From NCBI GenBank assembly GCA_016288005.1, contig JAEEXY010000004.1, positions 1 to 64,000 on the forward strand: DNA of 64,000 nucleotides. Direction: 5' to 3'. The translations under genes were made by a program, and so were the position numbers. Source of the DNA: Lachnospiraceae bacterium (GTDB lineage Bacteria; Bacillota; Clostridia; Lachnospirales; Lachnospiraceae). The stretch's first letter is position 1; the number at the start of each line of letters is the position of its first letter. This document shows positions 53,419 to 62,547 of the stretch, piece after piece. A model generated the notes under the pieces. It saw only the letters and a list, made by a program, of their open reading frames with translations. It searched no databases and had not been told where the DNA came from.

Positions 53419-53456
53419 TATCAGGGATTTTATTTTATATTTAAGGAGGTGTTTTT

Positions 53457-53981
53457 CTGAAAAAACGGGATTATTCGGGCATTTTGAAGGCTGTCGGGGC
53501 AGCTTTGATGCTGCTCGCCGGAGTATCGTACGCGATGTGGTTTCGCTCCGACCAAGCCGTGACCGTCTACAGCAGGGACGGTACCGCTGCTTCTCGCGGA
53601 GCGCCCTCAGAGGAGCCCGCAGTGACGGACGGACCGGTGATCACGGCGGCAGATACGGCGGATGGGACGATAACGCAAGATGAGATTGCGTTGTCGGATG
53701 CCATACACGGACCTGACGATAGTCTGATTGATCATTTCGCAGATGATTTCTTTGAAGAAAAGCCCGTAGATATCAATAAGGCCGGCATTGATGAACTCAA
53801 GACATTGCCGGGCATCGGGGATTCCAAAGCGGCAGCGATAGTTGCTTTCAGGGAGGCTAACGGAGATTTTTCGTGCATTGAGGATATCATGCTCGTGCCG
53901 GGGATCAAAGAGGGTGTTTTCGGCAGGATCAGAGACCGGATATGCGCCGGTGATACTGCGGCAGGGACCGGCGTTGAATAA
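53457..53981 (+). CDS. comEA: ComEA-like helix-hairpin-helix protein, probable CTG start
   Basis: 174 residues. A basic N-terminus and one membrane helix (about 10-30) lead to an acidic linker and a C-terminal double helix-hairpin-helix DNA-binding domain (INKAGIDELKTLPGIG ... FSCIEDIMLVPGI). ComEA binds incoming DNA outside the membrane during transformation. Start choice: AAGGAGG (53443-53449) is seven bases before CTG at 53457; the frame has a stop at 53442-53444 and no ATG or GTG before the membrane helix. The alternative, TTG at 53484, has no ribosome-binding site. comEC lies 3 kb downstream. Confidence 0.8.
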   Translation: MKKRDYSGILKAVGAALMLLAGVSYAMWFRSDQAVTVYSRDGTAASRGAPSEEPAVTDGPVITAADTADGTITQDEIALSDAIHGPDDSLIDHFADDFFEEKPVDINKAGIDELKTLPGIGDSKAAAIVAFREANGDFSCIEDIMLVPGIKEGVFGRIRDRICAGDTAAGTGVE

Positions 53982-54013
53982 CAGGGAATTACAGGGAAGA
54001 GCAGAGGTGTTTT

Positions 54014-54703
54014 ATGTCTAAGAGGGTTTTGGTTGTTGATGACGAAAAGCTGATCGTAAAGGGTCTGCGTTTCAGTCTGGAGCAGGAGGGCTACGAAGTC
54101 GACTGCGCGTATGACGGAGGAGAGGCGCTCGGGCTGATCAGGAAAAACGATTATTCGGTGATCCTTCTCGATGTAATGCTCCCGGTCATGTCGGGATATG
54201 AGGTCTGCCAGGCTGTCAGGGAGTTCTCGGACATTCCGATCATCATGCTCACCGCAAAAACGGACGACATCGATAAGATCATGGGTCTCGAATACGGAGC
54301 GGACGATTATATCACAAAGCCGTTCAACATCCTCGAGGTAAAAGCCAGGATAAAGGCCATCATCAGGAGGAGCAGCAAGACCGAACGCGAGGAAACAAAG
54401 CCCAAGACCGTTCAATACGGCGACCTGATGCTGGATACAGTCTCCAGAAGGGTAGTGATCGCCGGCGAGGAGATCAACCTTACCGCAAAGGAGTTCGATC
54501 TGCTCGAACTGCTTGTTTTCAATCCCGACAGAGTTTACAGCAGGGAGGAGCTGCTTTCCATAGTCTGGAAGAGCGACTATCCCGGTGATGAGAGGACCGT
54601 GGATGTTCACGTGCGACGCCTCCGCGAAAAAATAGAAAAGAAGCCCGGAGAGCCTGAATATGTTCACACCAAATGGGGTATCGGATACTACTTCCATCAC
54701 TAA
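54014..54703 (+). CDS. OmpR-family response regulator
   Basis: 229 residues. Receiver domain with acidic pair DDE at 9-11, phospho-acceptor D53 (ILLDVMLPVMSG) and ITKPF lysine; C-terminal winged helix with LTAKEFDLLELL and VHVRRLREKIE. DNA-binding regulator partnered with the sensor kinase that overlaps its 3' end. Confidence 0.94.
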   Translation: MSKRVLVVDDEKLIVKGLRFSLEQEGYEVDCAYDGGEALGLIRKNDYSVILLDVMLPVMSGYEVCQAVREFSDIPIIMLTAKTDDIDKIMGLEYGADDYITKPFNILEVKARIKAIIRRSSKTEREETKPKTVQYGDLMLDTVSRRVVIAGEEINLTAKEFDLLELLVFNPDRVYSREELLSIVWKSDYPGDERTVDVHVRRLREKIEKKPGEPEYVHTKWGIGYYFHH

Positions 54704-56180
54704 GACCAGAATAAAGAATTTCTTCAGGAGCATGCGCCTGCGCGTGTTTCTGATCGTTGCGGCCGTTACCTGCGCTATCGGCTGCATTGTAAGCATTGTT
54801 TCTTTTGTTGCCTCGAAGAGACTGGCTGTTGAGTCGAGGACGATGCAGGTCATGGATTACGCGGACAAACTGATCACAAAGATGGTCAATAATGTCTATA
54901 CCGCGTATCCTGCGCAGTCCACGGACATCAACAAGGAGCTGGAGCTCGTATCGTCTCTTTACGACGGCAGGATCATCGTTACCAATTCTCGACTTACGGT
55001 CATCTATGATTCATATCATTTCGAAGAGGGCAAGACCATCGTTTCGTCAGAAGCGATCGGAGCCCTGAAAGGCAATTCGAACGAATACCGCGACAGGAGT
55101 GAGGACCGCATAGAGCTGTGCCTCCCGATCCGCGATATCTCCATGCTCTCGACCAACGCTCCGGCTCAGAATACAGCCAATTATTCCGTGAACACTACCG
55201 TGCAGGGTGTGCTTATCATATCGTTTTCAATCAGGGACTGCGCTGCGTCCAGCATCAGGCTGCGCAATATCCAGATATTTACGGGGGCAATACTGGGCCT
55301 GCTGGTACTGGTACTCGGCATATTCGCCGCAAAGGGCATAACGCGGCCTCTGGTTAAGATCAGCCAGTCGCTCAACGATACATACGACGGCAATCCCGAT
55401 GAGGAGATGCATATCAGCGGTTTCTCGGAAATGGACGATATATCCGATTCCTACAACAAGATGCTCGGACGTATGGCTTCCATCGAAGAGTCCCGTCAGG
55501 AGTTCGTTTCAAACGTTTCCCATGAGCTGAAAACTCCGCTTACTTCGATGAAGGTGCTGTCGGATTCGCTGATAGAGCAGCCGGACGCGCCCGTGGAGCT
55601 GTACCGTGAGTTCATGACCGACATCAATGCGGAGGTTGACCGCGAGAATAAGATAATCAACGACCTGCTGGCTCTGGTTAAGCTGGACAGGAAATCCGGA
55701 GACATGCATATCGCGTCCGTCAATATCAACGAGCTGCTCGACCTGGTTGTCCGCAGGATTAAGCCGATCGCGCAGGCTGCGGATGTTGAGATCATCTATG
55801 AGTCATACCGGGAGGTACTGGCCGAGGTGGATGAGGTTAAGCTTATCCTGGCGATAACCAATCTCGTCGAGAACGGCATCAAATACAACAAAGAAGGCGG
55901 CTCGGTGACCATTTCGCTGAACGCCGACCACAAATTCTTTATGATCACCGTGACCGATACCGGTATCGGTATCCCGAAGGCCGCGCTGGACCGCATCTTC
56001 GAACGTTTCTACCGTGTCGATAAGATGCGTTCGAGGCAGACGGGCGGTACGGGACTCGGACTGGCGATCACCAAGAGCGTGGTTAAGATGCATCACGGAT
56101 CGATCAAGGTAGAGAGCACCGAGGGTGAGGGCTCGACCTTTATGATCAAGATCCCTTTAAGCTATATACCGGAGGTTTAA
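54660..56180 (+). CDS. Sensor histidine kinase
   Basis: 506 residues from the ATG at 54660, which overlaps the regulator by 44 bases and has GGAGAG seven bases upstream; a later ATG at 54732 (MRLRVFLIV) is possible but its AGGAG is too close. Two membrane helices (about 27-55 and 195-222) flank an extracytoplasmic sensor. HAMP (about 220-275), HisKA with FVSNVSHELKTPLTSM, and an ATPase domain with NLVENGIKYN, TDTGIGIP and GGTGLGLAI follow. Similar in plan to WalK/PhoR kinases. Ends directly at the GerMN gene start. Confidence 0.93.
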   Translation: MFTPNGVSDTTSITKTRIKNFFRSMRLRVFLIVAAVTCAIGCIVSIVSFVASKRLAVESRTMQVMDYADKLITKMVNNVYTAYPAQSTDINKELELVSSLYDGRIIVTNSRLTVIYDSYHFEEGKTIVSSEAIGALKGNSNEYRDRSEDRIELCLPIRDISMLSTNAPAQNTANYSVNTTVQGVLIISFSIRDCAASSIRLRNIQIFTGAILGLLVLVLGIFAAKGITRPLVKISQSLNDTYDGNPDEEMHISGFSEMDDISDSYNKMLGRMASIEESRQEFVSNVSHELKTPLTSMKVLSDSLIEQPDAPVELYREFMTDINAEVDRENKIINDLLALVKLDRKSGDMHIASVNINELLDLVVRRIKPIAQAADVEIIYESYREVLAEVDEVKLILAITNLVENGIKYNKEGGSVTISLNADHKFFMITVTDTGIGIPKAALDRIFERFYRVDKMRSRQTGGTGLGLAITKSVVKMHHGSIKVESTEGEGSTFMIKIPLSYIPEV

Positions 56181-57143
56181 ATGAAAAAGCTATATAACAG
56201 GCTTTTGCGCGCTTTTATCGCGATGCTGGCGATAATGCTGCTCGGGGCCTGCGGCCTTAGGGACGGCGAAGACATTCCCGAGGGTTCGGTTAGAATATAC
56301 CGGACGGATATCGGCTTTTCAAAGCTGACATGGGAATACTATGTTCCGAAGGCGCAGGACATCGAGGCGCTGGTCCATGAGATACTTGACCGCCTCAAGA
56401 GCGCGCCCGACAGCAATGTCTATAATTCGATCGTTCCCGAAACGGTCGATATACAGAGGTTTTATTTTGCGCATGAGGGAGAACTCGTGCTGGATTTTTC
56501 CGAGTCCTACTCGTCGATGGAGCCGCTGCAGGAGATACTCTGCAGGGCCGGTATCGTAAAAACCCTGTGCGGTCTCGAGGGTATCGACGGTGTGGAATTC
56601 CTGATCAATTCACAGCCCCTCGTTCTTAACGGAGATATGATGGCCGGGACCATGACCGGCGAGGATTTTATCGACAATACGGGCGCCGAGGTCTCATTCA
56701 GGCAGACCGTGCTGCTAACTGTTTTCTATGCGACCGGAGAAGGCAATACGCTCTCGTCCGTGAGACTCCTGGTGGAGAGCAACGGCACCAGGTCGCAGGA
56801 GGAGCTGGCGCTCGAACAGCTGATAGGAGGACCCGGATTCGAGACAACCGAGTACATGGCCACCCTGCCCGCGGATACAAAAGTCAACAAGATCCTGGTC
56901 AGAGACGGCATCTGTTATCTTGATCTGTCGGAGGAGTTCCTAAACGGCGTTGAGGGAATAACCGATGAAGTCAGTGTCTACAGCCTGGTCAATACGCTTA
57001 CGGAGCTTTCATCCGTCAATAAGGTCAGGATCACGGTTGATTCGGCTTCTGTAAAAACCTACGGCAGCGTGCCGATAGACGGATTTCTCGAGCGCAGGCC
57101 TGATCTGACCGATACCGAAAGGGCGGGCGAAGCCGGTGATTGA
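56181..57143 (+). CDS. GerMN-domain lipoprotein
   Basis: 320 residues. Lipobox LLGACG (C24). Two GerMN domains (about 50-170 and 180-310), with repeats of LxLDFSESY-like and LDLSEEF segments typical of the family. GerM-type lipoproteins occur in spore formation and also next to envelope-stress two-component systems. The gene starts one base after the kinase stop and overlaps comEC by eight bases, so regulator, kinase, lipoprotein and comEC are probably one transcript. Confidence 0.88.
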   Translation: MKKLYNRLLRAFIAMLAIMLLGACGLRDGEDIPEGSVRIYRTDIGFSKLTWEYYVPKAQDIEALVHEILDRLKSAPDSNVYNSIVPETVDIQRFYFAHEGELVLDFSESYSSMEPLQEILCRAGIVKTLCGLEGIDGVEFLINSQPLVLNGDMMAGTMTGEDFIDNTGAEVSFRQTVLLTVFYATGEGNTLSSVRLLVESNGTRSQEELALEQLIGGPGFETTEYMATLPADTKVNKILVRDGICYLDLSEEFLNGVEGITDEVSVYSLVNTLTELSSVNKVRITVDSASVKTYGSVPIDGFLERRPDLTDTERAGEAGD

Positions 57144-59589
57144 TCTGGATAAGATTTTATGCAGGCCGTGCGCGTTATGGGGCGTTGCGGCCGTGACCGG
57201 TGCGGCTGCCGGAGGATATGTCATTTTTTACGGCGGAGACGGCAGATCAACCGGATTTCTGACGGTCGCGGCGATCGCGGCATTTGCTGCGGGGCTGATA
57301 CATATCGTCAGGGCAAAGCCTAAAGGCAGGATATATCTGACGACTGTATGGCTGCTGACGTTTGTGTTTGCCGTATCCGGGTTTATGAGGATGCGCGAGG
57401 AGGGCCGGGAGAGCGAACTGAAATCAGTACTCGCAAAAGGCACGGACGCGCAGGTCGCGGGAACGGCAGACTATATCTCGGTGAGGCCCGACGGATACCG
57501 TATTACCCTGCGTGACGCGGCTGTTAAGATTCGCGGCAGGACCTACGCTGCGGACGGCATACTCTTAAGTGTCTCATCGGATACCGGCATACAGCCCGAA
57601 CCGGGTGATACCGTTATCGCGAAAGGACGCGCCTATCCCTTTGAAAAGGCCACAAATCCCGGTCAGTTCGATTCTGATATGTATTACCGCATCAGACGGC
57701 TGGACGCCGGATTCAGCGCCGCAGGGGCCGCTGTAAGGCCCGGAGGAGGGCATCGGATCGGCGCATTTTTGTATCACATCAGGACATTTCTGTCCGACAA
57801 TATCTTCAGGATACTTCCCGAACAGGAAGGTTCTGTCTTAAATTCGATACTTACGGGTGACCGCGGGATGCTCGAGAGCGATCTCAAGGATCTGTATTCC
57901 GATGGCGGTATAGCCCATATACTCTCAATCTCTTCACTGCATGTCTCGCTGCTGGGACTCGGCATATACAGACTTCTCATTAAGCTTACTTCACGCATGC
58001 GGCTTTCAGCGGCAGTCACTCTGTTTATCATGTACTGTTTTCTGTCTCTTACGGGCGGGTCGGTATCGACATCGCGCGCGGTCATCATGCTGACGGTCAT
58101 GCTGGCGGGGAGGCTGATGGGCCGGAGATACGATATGCTCAACACCGCAGGAGCCGCTGCTGTCATCCTGCTGCTCATTCAGCCGCTGTACATCTATGAC
58201 CCCGGTTTCAGACTGTCATTTCTCGCGGTGCTCGGCATATTTACGGCGGGAGAGGTCGTGCGCGTCTGGAATATAAAGCATGTGATCGCGAGGTCTCTGA
58301 TCATGAGTTCTTTTGTCTGGCTGCTCACGCTGCCCGCAGTCGTCTCGTCATATTTCTGCGTAAATCTGCTGTCGGTCGCGGTCAATATCCTGATACTTCC
58401 GATGATGTCGATCCTGCTCCCCGCGGGGTACTTAGCGGCAGCGACCGGTTTTGGTCCTGTCGCGGGGCCTGTGTATTACATACTGCGTCTGTACACGGAG
58501 ATATGCGAAAAGGAGAGGAGCATGCCTTATATCAGGCCTGTGGTCGGTATGCCGCATGCTGCGGCCGTAACAGCCTATTATTCTGCTCTGGCCCTGTTTT
58601 TGCTTATTATCTGCCGCAGGCCGTATCTGAAAAAAGAGAAAAGACCGCATGAGAAAAGGAAGAATCTGCCTTTGCTGCTGATGCTGGCAGGCTGCGTGGT
58701 AATATTTGTCAGGCCTGCGGATACAGGGCTTTTTGCTGCGTTTCTGGACGTGGGGCAGGGAGACGCTATATACGCGGAGGCGGACGGCGTGAGTATCCTG
58801 ATGGACGCCGGTTCGAGCAATGTCACCGATGTCGGCAGATACAGGGTCATACCTTTTCTGAAATCCCGGGGCATCACAAAGATAGACCATGTGATCATCT
58901 CTCATACGGACAAGGATCATATCAGCGCGGTAAAGGAGATGCTCGAGTCCGACTATCCGCAGATCGGAGAGTTATGCGTCGGTGTGAATATCGATCCGGA
59001 GCATGAACTGCTTAAGCTGGCACGGGAAAAGCAGGTAAGCGTGCGGTACGTGCACGCAGGTGAAATGCTTTGTGGTGATGCGTTGTCTAAAGATAGATCA
59101 GAGCGGTCATACGATGAAATGGGTAAGGACAGCGTGGCCGGTAAGGACAATACAGGGCTGTATGTACAGATCGTTGCCCCCGAGGCGGATTACAGGTATT
59201 CTGATATAAATTCGGGTTCCGTAGTCGCTTTGCTTAGATACCATGATTTCAAGCTGCTGCTCACCGGTGATTCGGGATTTGAGAGCGAAAAACTGTATAC
59301 CGGCAGGCTAAGAGACATCGGACCTTTGACAGTCCTCAAATGCGCGCATCACGGTTCGAGGTATTCGTCGTCCGCGGATATGCTTAAAGCCGCGCGGCCT
59401 GCGATAACCGTTATTTCCTGCTATAAATACAACACCTACGGTCATCCGCACCCGCTGACACTTGAGCGGCTTACGGCCGTGAACAGCGATATATACTGCA
59501 CCGCGGATTCGGGAGCCGTACTGATAGGCTATGACGGAGGACTCACTGTCGAAGAGTACGGTAAGCGGAGAACCGGACCGGTCAGATAA
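57136..59589 (+). CDS. comEC: DNA internalization competence protein ComEC/Rec2
   Basis: 817 residues from a GTG start overlapping the lipoprotein gene. N-terminal OB-like domain (about 85-190), the Competence membrane domain with SISSLHVSLLGLGIY and many helices (about 215-510), and a C-terminal metallo-beta-lactamase-like domain with LDVGQGDAIY, ISHTDKDHISA and CAHHGSRYS. It forms the channel that takes up single-stranded DNA. With comEA upstream it suggests a transformation apparatus, although genes for other parts are not in the window. Confidence 0.93.
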   Translation: MIDLDKILCRPCALWGVAAVTGAAAGGYVIFYGGDGRSTGFLTVAAIAAFAAGLIHIVRAKPKGRIYLTTVWLLTFVFAVSGFMRMREEGRESELKSVLAKGTDAQVAGTADYISVRPDGYRITLRDAAVKIRGRTYAADGILLSVSSDTGIQPEPGDTVIAKGRAYPFEKATNPGQFDSDMYYRIRRLDAGFSAAGAAVRPGGGHRIGAFLYHIRTFLSDNIFRILPEQEGSVLNSILTGDRGMLESDLKDLYSDGGIAHILSISSLHVSLLGLGIYRLLIKLTSRMRLSAAVTLFIMYCFLSLTGGSVSTSRAVIMLTVMLAGRLMGRRYDMLNTAGAAAVILLLIQPLYIYDPGFRLSFLAVLGIFTAGEVVRVWNIKHVIARSLIMSSFVWLLTLPAVVSSYFCVNLLSVAVNILILPMMSILLPAGYLAAATGFGPVAGPVYYILRLYTEICEKERSMPYIRPVVGMPHAAAVTAYYSALALFLLIICRRPYLKKEKRPHEKRKNLPLLLMLAGCVVIFVRPADTGLFAAFLDVGQGDAIYAEADGVSILMDAGSSNVTDVGRYRVIPFLKSRGITKIDHVIISHTDKDHISAVKEMLESDYPQIGELCVGVNIDPEHELLKLAREKQVSVRYVHAGEMLCGDALSKDRSERSYDEMGKDSVAGKDNTGLYVQIVAPEADYRYSDINSGSVVALLRYHDFKLLLTGDSGFESEKLYTGRLRDIGPLTVLKCAHHGSRYSSSADMLKAARPAITVISCYKYNTYGHPHPLTLERLTAVNSDIYCTADSGAVLIGYDGGLTVEEYGKRRTGPVR

Positions 59590-59617
59590 AATCGATGCGG
59601 CCGTTATTGATATGTGC

Positions 59618-59646
59618 TTTACATTCCGAAAGTATTATTTTATAAT
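59618..59646 (+). promoter_or_regulatory. Promoter of pssA-psd
   Basis: TTTACA (59618-59623), 17-base spacer, consensus TATAAT (59641-59646). Confidence 0.7.
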
Positions 59647-59676
59647 TTTAAGGGTTACGGATTTGGAGGCATATTT

Positions 59677-60327
59677 ATGATCGGTTTTTATAATTACACA
59701 GTCATCATCACTTATCTGAGCGTGGTTTCCGCAGGACTCGGCATGTATTTCTGTTCGATGGGCGAACTCAAGACAGGCATCTTTTTCATGATGTTTTCGG
59801 GCCTTTGCGACATGCTCGACGGACCTGTATCACGTACCAAAAAGGATCGCAGCGAGACCGAGAGGAAGTTCGGCATACAGATCGATTCGCTCTGTGACTG
59901 TGTAAGCTTCGGCGTACAGCCCGCGATCGTTTATTATTACATCGCAAAATATCAGCTGCCCGACGGCACCGCGCTCCACAGGGTCGCGTTTGTGCTCGGT
60001 GTATGCCTGATGCTCGCGGCCGTTATCAGGCTTGCGTTCTTTAACGTTTCCGAGGAGGACAGACAGAAAAACGAGGGCAACAAGCTCCGCGCCTATTACA
60101 GGGGACTGCCTGTTACCAATGTTACATGGATACTGCCGCTTTGTTTCCTTACCAGATATTTTGTCAGCGGCATGACTTTTGTGATCATCATGCTCGCTTC
60201 GGAGGCGCTTACCGCGTTCCTGTTCCTGCTGGATTTCAAGATGCCGAAGGTTCACGGCAAGAAGCTCATTCCCGTTGCGCTGGCGGCCATAGCCGTATTT
60301 GTAGGTGTATGCTTTATAAAGCTTTGA
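59677..60327 (+). CDS. pssA: CDP-diacylglycerol-serine O-phosphatidyltransferase
   Basis: 216 residues, CDP-alcohol phosphatidyltransferase fold with about six membrane helices. The signature is DMLDGPVSR ... FGIQIDSLCD; the usual alanine before arginine is serine and the spacing to the glycine is a few residues longer than consensus. Serine as acceptor is inferred from the psd gene next door. Start at 59677 follows GGAGG; the frame is open from 59614. Confidence 0.88.
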   Translation: MIGFYNYTVIITYLSVVSAGLGMYFCSMGELKTGIFFMMFSGLCDMLDGPVSRTKKDRSETERKFGIQIDSLCDCVSFGVQPAIVYYYIAKYQLPDGTALHRVAFVLGVCLMLAAVIRLAFFNVSEEDRQKNEGNKLRAYYRGLPVTNVTWILPLCFLTRYFVSGMTFVIIMLASEALTAFLFLLDFKMPKVHGKKLIPVALAAIAVFVGVCFIKL

Positions 60328-60349
60328 CCGGCGATAGGAGTATTATTTC

Positions 60350-61249
60350 ATGAGTGACGTAATCTATAAAGACAGAAAAGGCAATGTGATATCCGGAGAC
60401 GCTACACCCTCCGGATTTCTTGAATTTGCGTATGATACGGTACCGGGCAGACTGGCTCTGAACATTCTGATCAGGCCTGCTTTTTCAAACCTGGTCCGCG
60501 CTTTCTTAAAGAGTCCGGTATCGACTCTGATGATCGACCGTTTTGTAAAAAACAACAATATCAGCCTCAGGGACTGCGTACCCTGCAGATACCCTTCATT
60601 TAACGATTTCTTTATCAGGGAGCTGAAGAGCGGAAAGCGCCCGATCGAACGCGATCACAGGCTGCTGGCTTCACCCTGTGACGGAAAAGTGACCGTTGCA
60701 GAGATAAATGACGATCTGGTCCTCAGCATCAAGGGCACGGATTATACGGTTCCCTCACTCTTAAGAAACGATGAGCTGGCAGAAGAGTTCGCGGGCGGCT
60801 GGGCAGTGGTGCTACGTCTTACTGCGGACGATTATCATCATTATTGCTATCCGGATGACGGACATAAGGGCGAGAATGTATTCATCCCCGGTGTGCTGCA
60901 TACGGTCAGTCCCACGGCGACCGAGAGGATACGTGTTTTCCGCGAGAACCAGAGAGAGTACACGGTGATCGATTCGCTGCATTTCGGACGTTTCGTGCAG
61001 ATGGAGATCGGTGCGATGTGCGTGGGCAGGATCGTGAACCTGCACGGAGCGCGCGCGGTTAAGCGCGGCACGGAAAAGGGCCGTTTTGAGTTCGGCGGCT
61101 CCACGATCGTGCTGCTGCTCAAAAAGGACTGTTATACGCCCGATGAGGACCTGATCGCCAATTCACGTGAGGGCATCGAAACGGTTGTTAAGCTCGGAGA
61201 GAGGATAGGCTTCAATGAAGAATATCAAGGCGGACATAGTAAGTGGTAA
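60350..61249 (+). CDS. psd: Phosphatidylserine decarboxylase
   Basis: 299 residues. FNDFFIRELK, LLASPCDGKV, DYHHYCYPDDG and the C-terminal self-cleavage site FEFGGSTIVLLL are present; the serine of GST becomes the pyruvoyl group. It converts phosphatidylserine to phosphatidylethanolamine, so pssA-psd form a complete two-step module. Its 3' end overlaps holA by 35 bases. Confidence 0.93.
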   Translation: MSDVIYKDRKGNVISGDATPSGFLEFAYDTVPGRLALNILIRPAFSNLVRAFLKSPVSTLMIDRFVKNNNISLRDCVPCRYPSFNDFFIRELKSGKRPIERDHRLLASPCDGKVTVAEINDDLVLSIKGTDYTVPSLLRNDELAEEFAGGWAVVLRLTADDYHHYCYPDDGHKGENVFIPGVLHTVSPTATERIRVFRENQREYTVIDSLHFGRFVQMEIGAMCVGRIVNLHGARAVKRGTEKGRFEFGGSTIVLLLKKDCYTPDEDLIANSREGIETVVKLGERIGFNEEYQGGHSKW

Positions 61250-62198
61250 GTACAAAAGAGTCTATCTGCTGTACGGTGACGAGTTCTATCTGCTGAGACG
61301 CTGCGTGGCATCGCTCAAAAAGGGAGTTCTCGGCGATGACGGCTCGGATGTCAATTTTACCGCATTTGACGGCAGTTCGGGATATGATGTGAACGAACTG
61401 AAGGAGATATGCCAGACGCTTCCGTTTTTTGCCGACAGACGCCTGATCATCGTTGAGAATTCGGGTCTGTTCGGCGGCGATTCGGGTTTCGACGCATTTA
61501 TACCGCAGATACCCGATTCAACCGTGCTGATACTCATCGAGCATTCGGCGGATAAAAAGACAAAGCTCTACAAAGCGATCAAAGAGGGCGGTTATGTCTG
61601 TGAGTTTACGACTCCCACACCCGACCAGGCGATCGAATTCTGCGCAGGGTATCTCGGCAAGGCCGGCAAACGCATATCACGTGATGACTGCACATATTTT
61701 GTGAACGGTGTGGGCCAAGACCTCTATAATGTCTCGACCGAGCTCGACAAACTGATCGATTACACGGGGGACGCCGATACCGTGAAACGAGCCGATATAG
61801 ACGCTATCTGCTCTATGCAGATCGAGAATAAGATATTTGATATCGTTGACAGTCTGATGAGCGGGAGCTTTAAGGACGCGCTGAAGATATATCACGATCT
61901 GATCAGCCTTCGGGAACAGCCGCTCGGCATACTGAGATTTATCGTTGCACGCTATCTTAAGCTGCTCGGTATACGCGATGAGATCAACAGAGGCAGATCG
62001 GTGAACGAGGCGGCTTCGAACCTTAAGATGCCCGACTGGCTCTTTAAGAAAGAAAAAGCTAAGCTTAAGGATTTTTCATCGGCAAAAATCCTTAAGGCGA
62101 TCGAGCTCTGCACGGAGACGGAGAACCTTATAAAGACCGGTGATATCGCGGATTCCGCAGGTTTGGAAATTTTGCTTGCAAATTTGTCCGCACTGTAA
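61215..62198 (+). CDS. holA: DNA polymerase III delta subunit
   Basis: 327 residues. KRVYLLYGDEFYLLRR at the N-terminus is the typical HolA start, followed by degenerate AAA+ segments (FFADRRLIIVENSG, VLILIEHSADKK) and a C-terminal helical domain with QPLGILRFIVARYLKLL. It opens the sliding clamp within the clamp loader. The start lies within psd (35-base overlap). The promoter of tRNA-Ser begins inside its last codons. Confidence 0.92.
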   Translation: MKNIKADIVSGKYKRVYLLYGDEFYLLRRCVASLKKGVLGDDGSDVNFTAFDGSSGYDVNELKEICQTLPFFADRRLIIVENSGLFGGDSGFDAFIPQIPDSTVLILIEHSADKKTKLYKAIKEGGYVCEFTTPTPDQAIEFCAGYLGKAGKRISRDDCTYFVNGVGQDLYNVSTELDKLIDYTGDADTVKRADIDAICSMQIENKIFDIVDSLMSGSFKDALKIYHDLISLREQPLGILRFIVARYLKLLGIRDEINRGRSVNEAASNLKMPDWLFKKEKAKLKDFSSAKILKAIELCTETENLIKTGDIADSAGLEILLANLSAL

Positions 62199-62204
62199 TA
62201 TAAT
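62176..62204 (+). promoter_or_regulatory. Promoter of tRNA-Ser
   Basis: TTGCAA (62176-62181), 17-base spacer, TATAAT (62199-62204), overlapping the end of holA. Confidence 0.75.
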
Positions 62205-62268
62205 CACGTTTGTGGCTGTGAGTCGAGCATACCGACCGACATGACCGATCGCAGCTGATATATGTTTT

Positions 62269-62354
62269 GGAGTGGTATCGAAGTGGTCATAACGGCCCTG
62301 ACTCGAAATCAGGTAGGCGGCAACGTCTCGTGGGTTCGAATCCCACCCACTCCG
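62269..62354 (+). tRNA. tRNA-Ser (anticodon CGA)
   Basis: Acceptor GGAGTGG with CCACTCC, anticodon stem CCTGA/TCAGG closing loop CTCGAAA, a long variable arm (class II) and T-arm GTGGG-TTCGAAT-CCCAC. Discriminator G; CCA not encoded. Confidence 0.95.
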
Positions 62355-62357
62355 CTA

Positions 62358-62398
62358 AGGCGTAAACTGTTTGATCGAGAGTTTGCGCCTTTTTTTTT
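62358..62398 (+). terminator. Intrinsic terminator after tRNA-Ser
   Basis: AGGCGTAAACT (62358-62368) pairs with AGTTTGCGCCT (62380-62390), one G-U pair, then a long T run. Confidence 0.85.
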
Positions 62399-62481
62399 CG
62401 GTTATAGCAACATTTCACAACATCTGACCTTTTTTTGCGTAGTGCGAACGAACGGACGATATTAAAATAATAAAACGAAAG

Positions 62482-62512
62482 CCCGGTAAGCCGTGAGGCC
62501 TGCCGGGTTTTT
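62482..62512 (+). terminator. Terminator-like hairpin upstream of the xylanase gene
   Basis: CCCGGTAAGCC (62482-62492) pairs with GGCCTGCCGGG (62497-62507) with one mismatch and one wobble, followed by T5. It may be a second terminator or an attenuator in the leader of the xylanase gene. Confidence 0.6.
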
Positions 62513-62547
62513 CAGGGGATGAAAAATATGAAAAGGATGGTATGCAA

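Noticed and set aside
53413..53441. Plus-strand promoter TTGCAA-17-TATATT before comEA
   Set aside because: Transcription would begin at or after the AAGGAGG, removing the ribosome-binding site. The -35 box is palindromic and serves proA on the other strand.
57565..57780. Possible frameshift in comEC because of shorter overlapping frames
   Set aside because: The main frame is open for 817 codons with all three expected domains in order; no break is seen.
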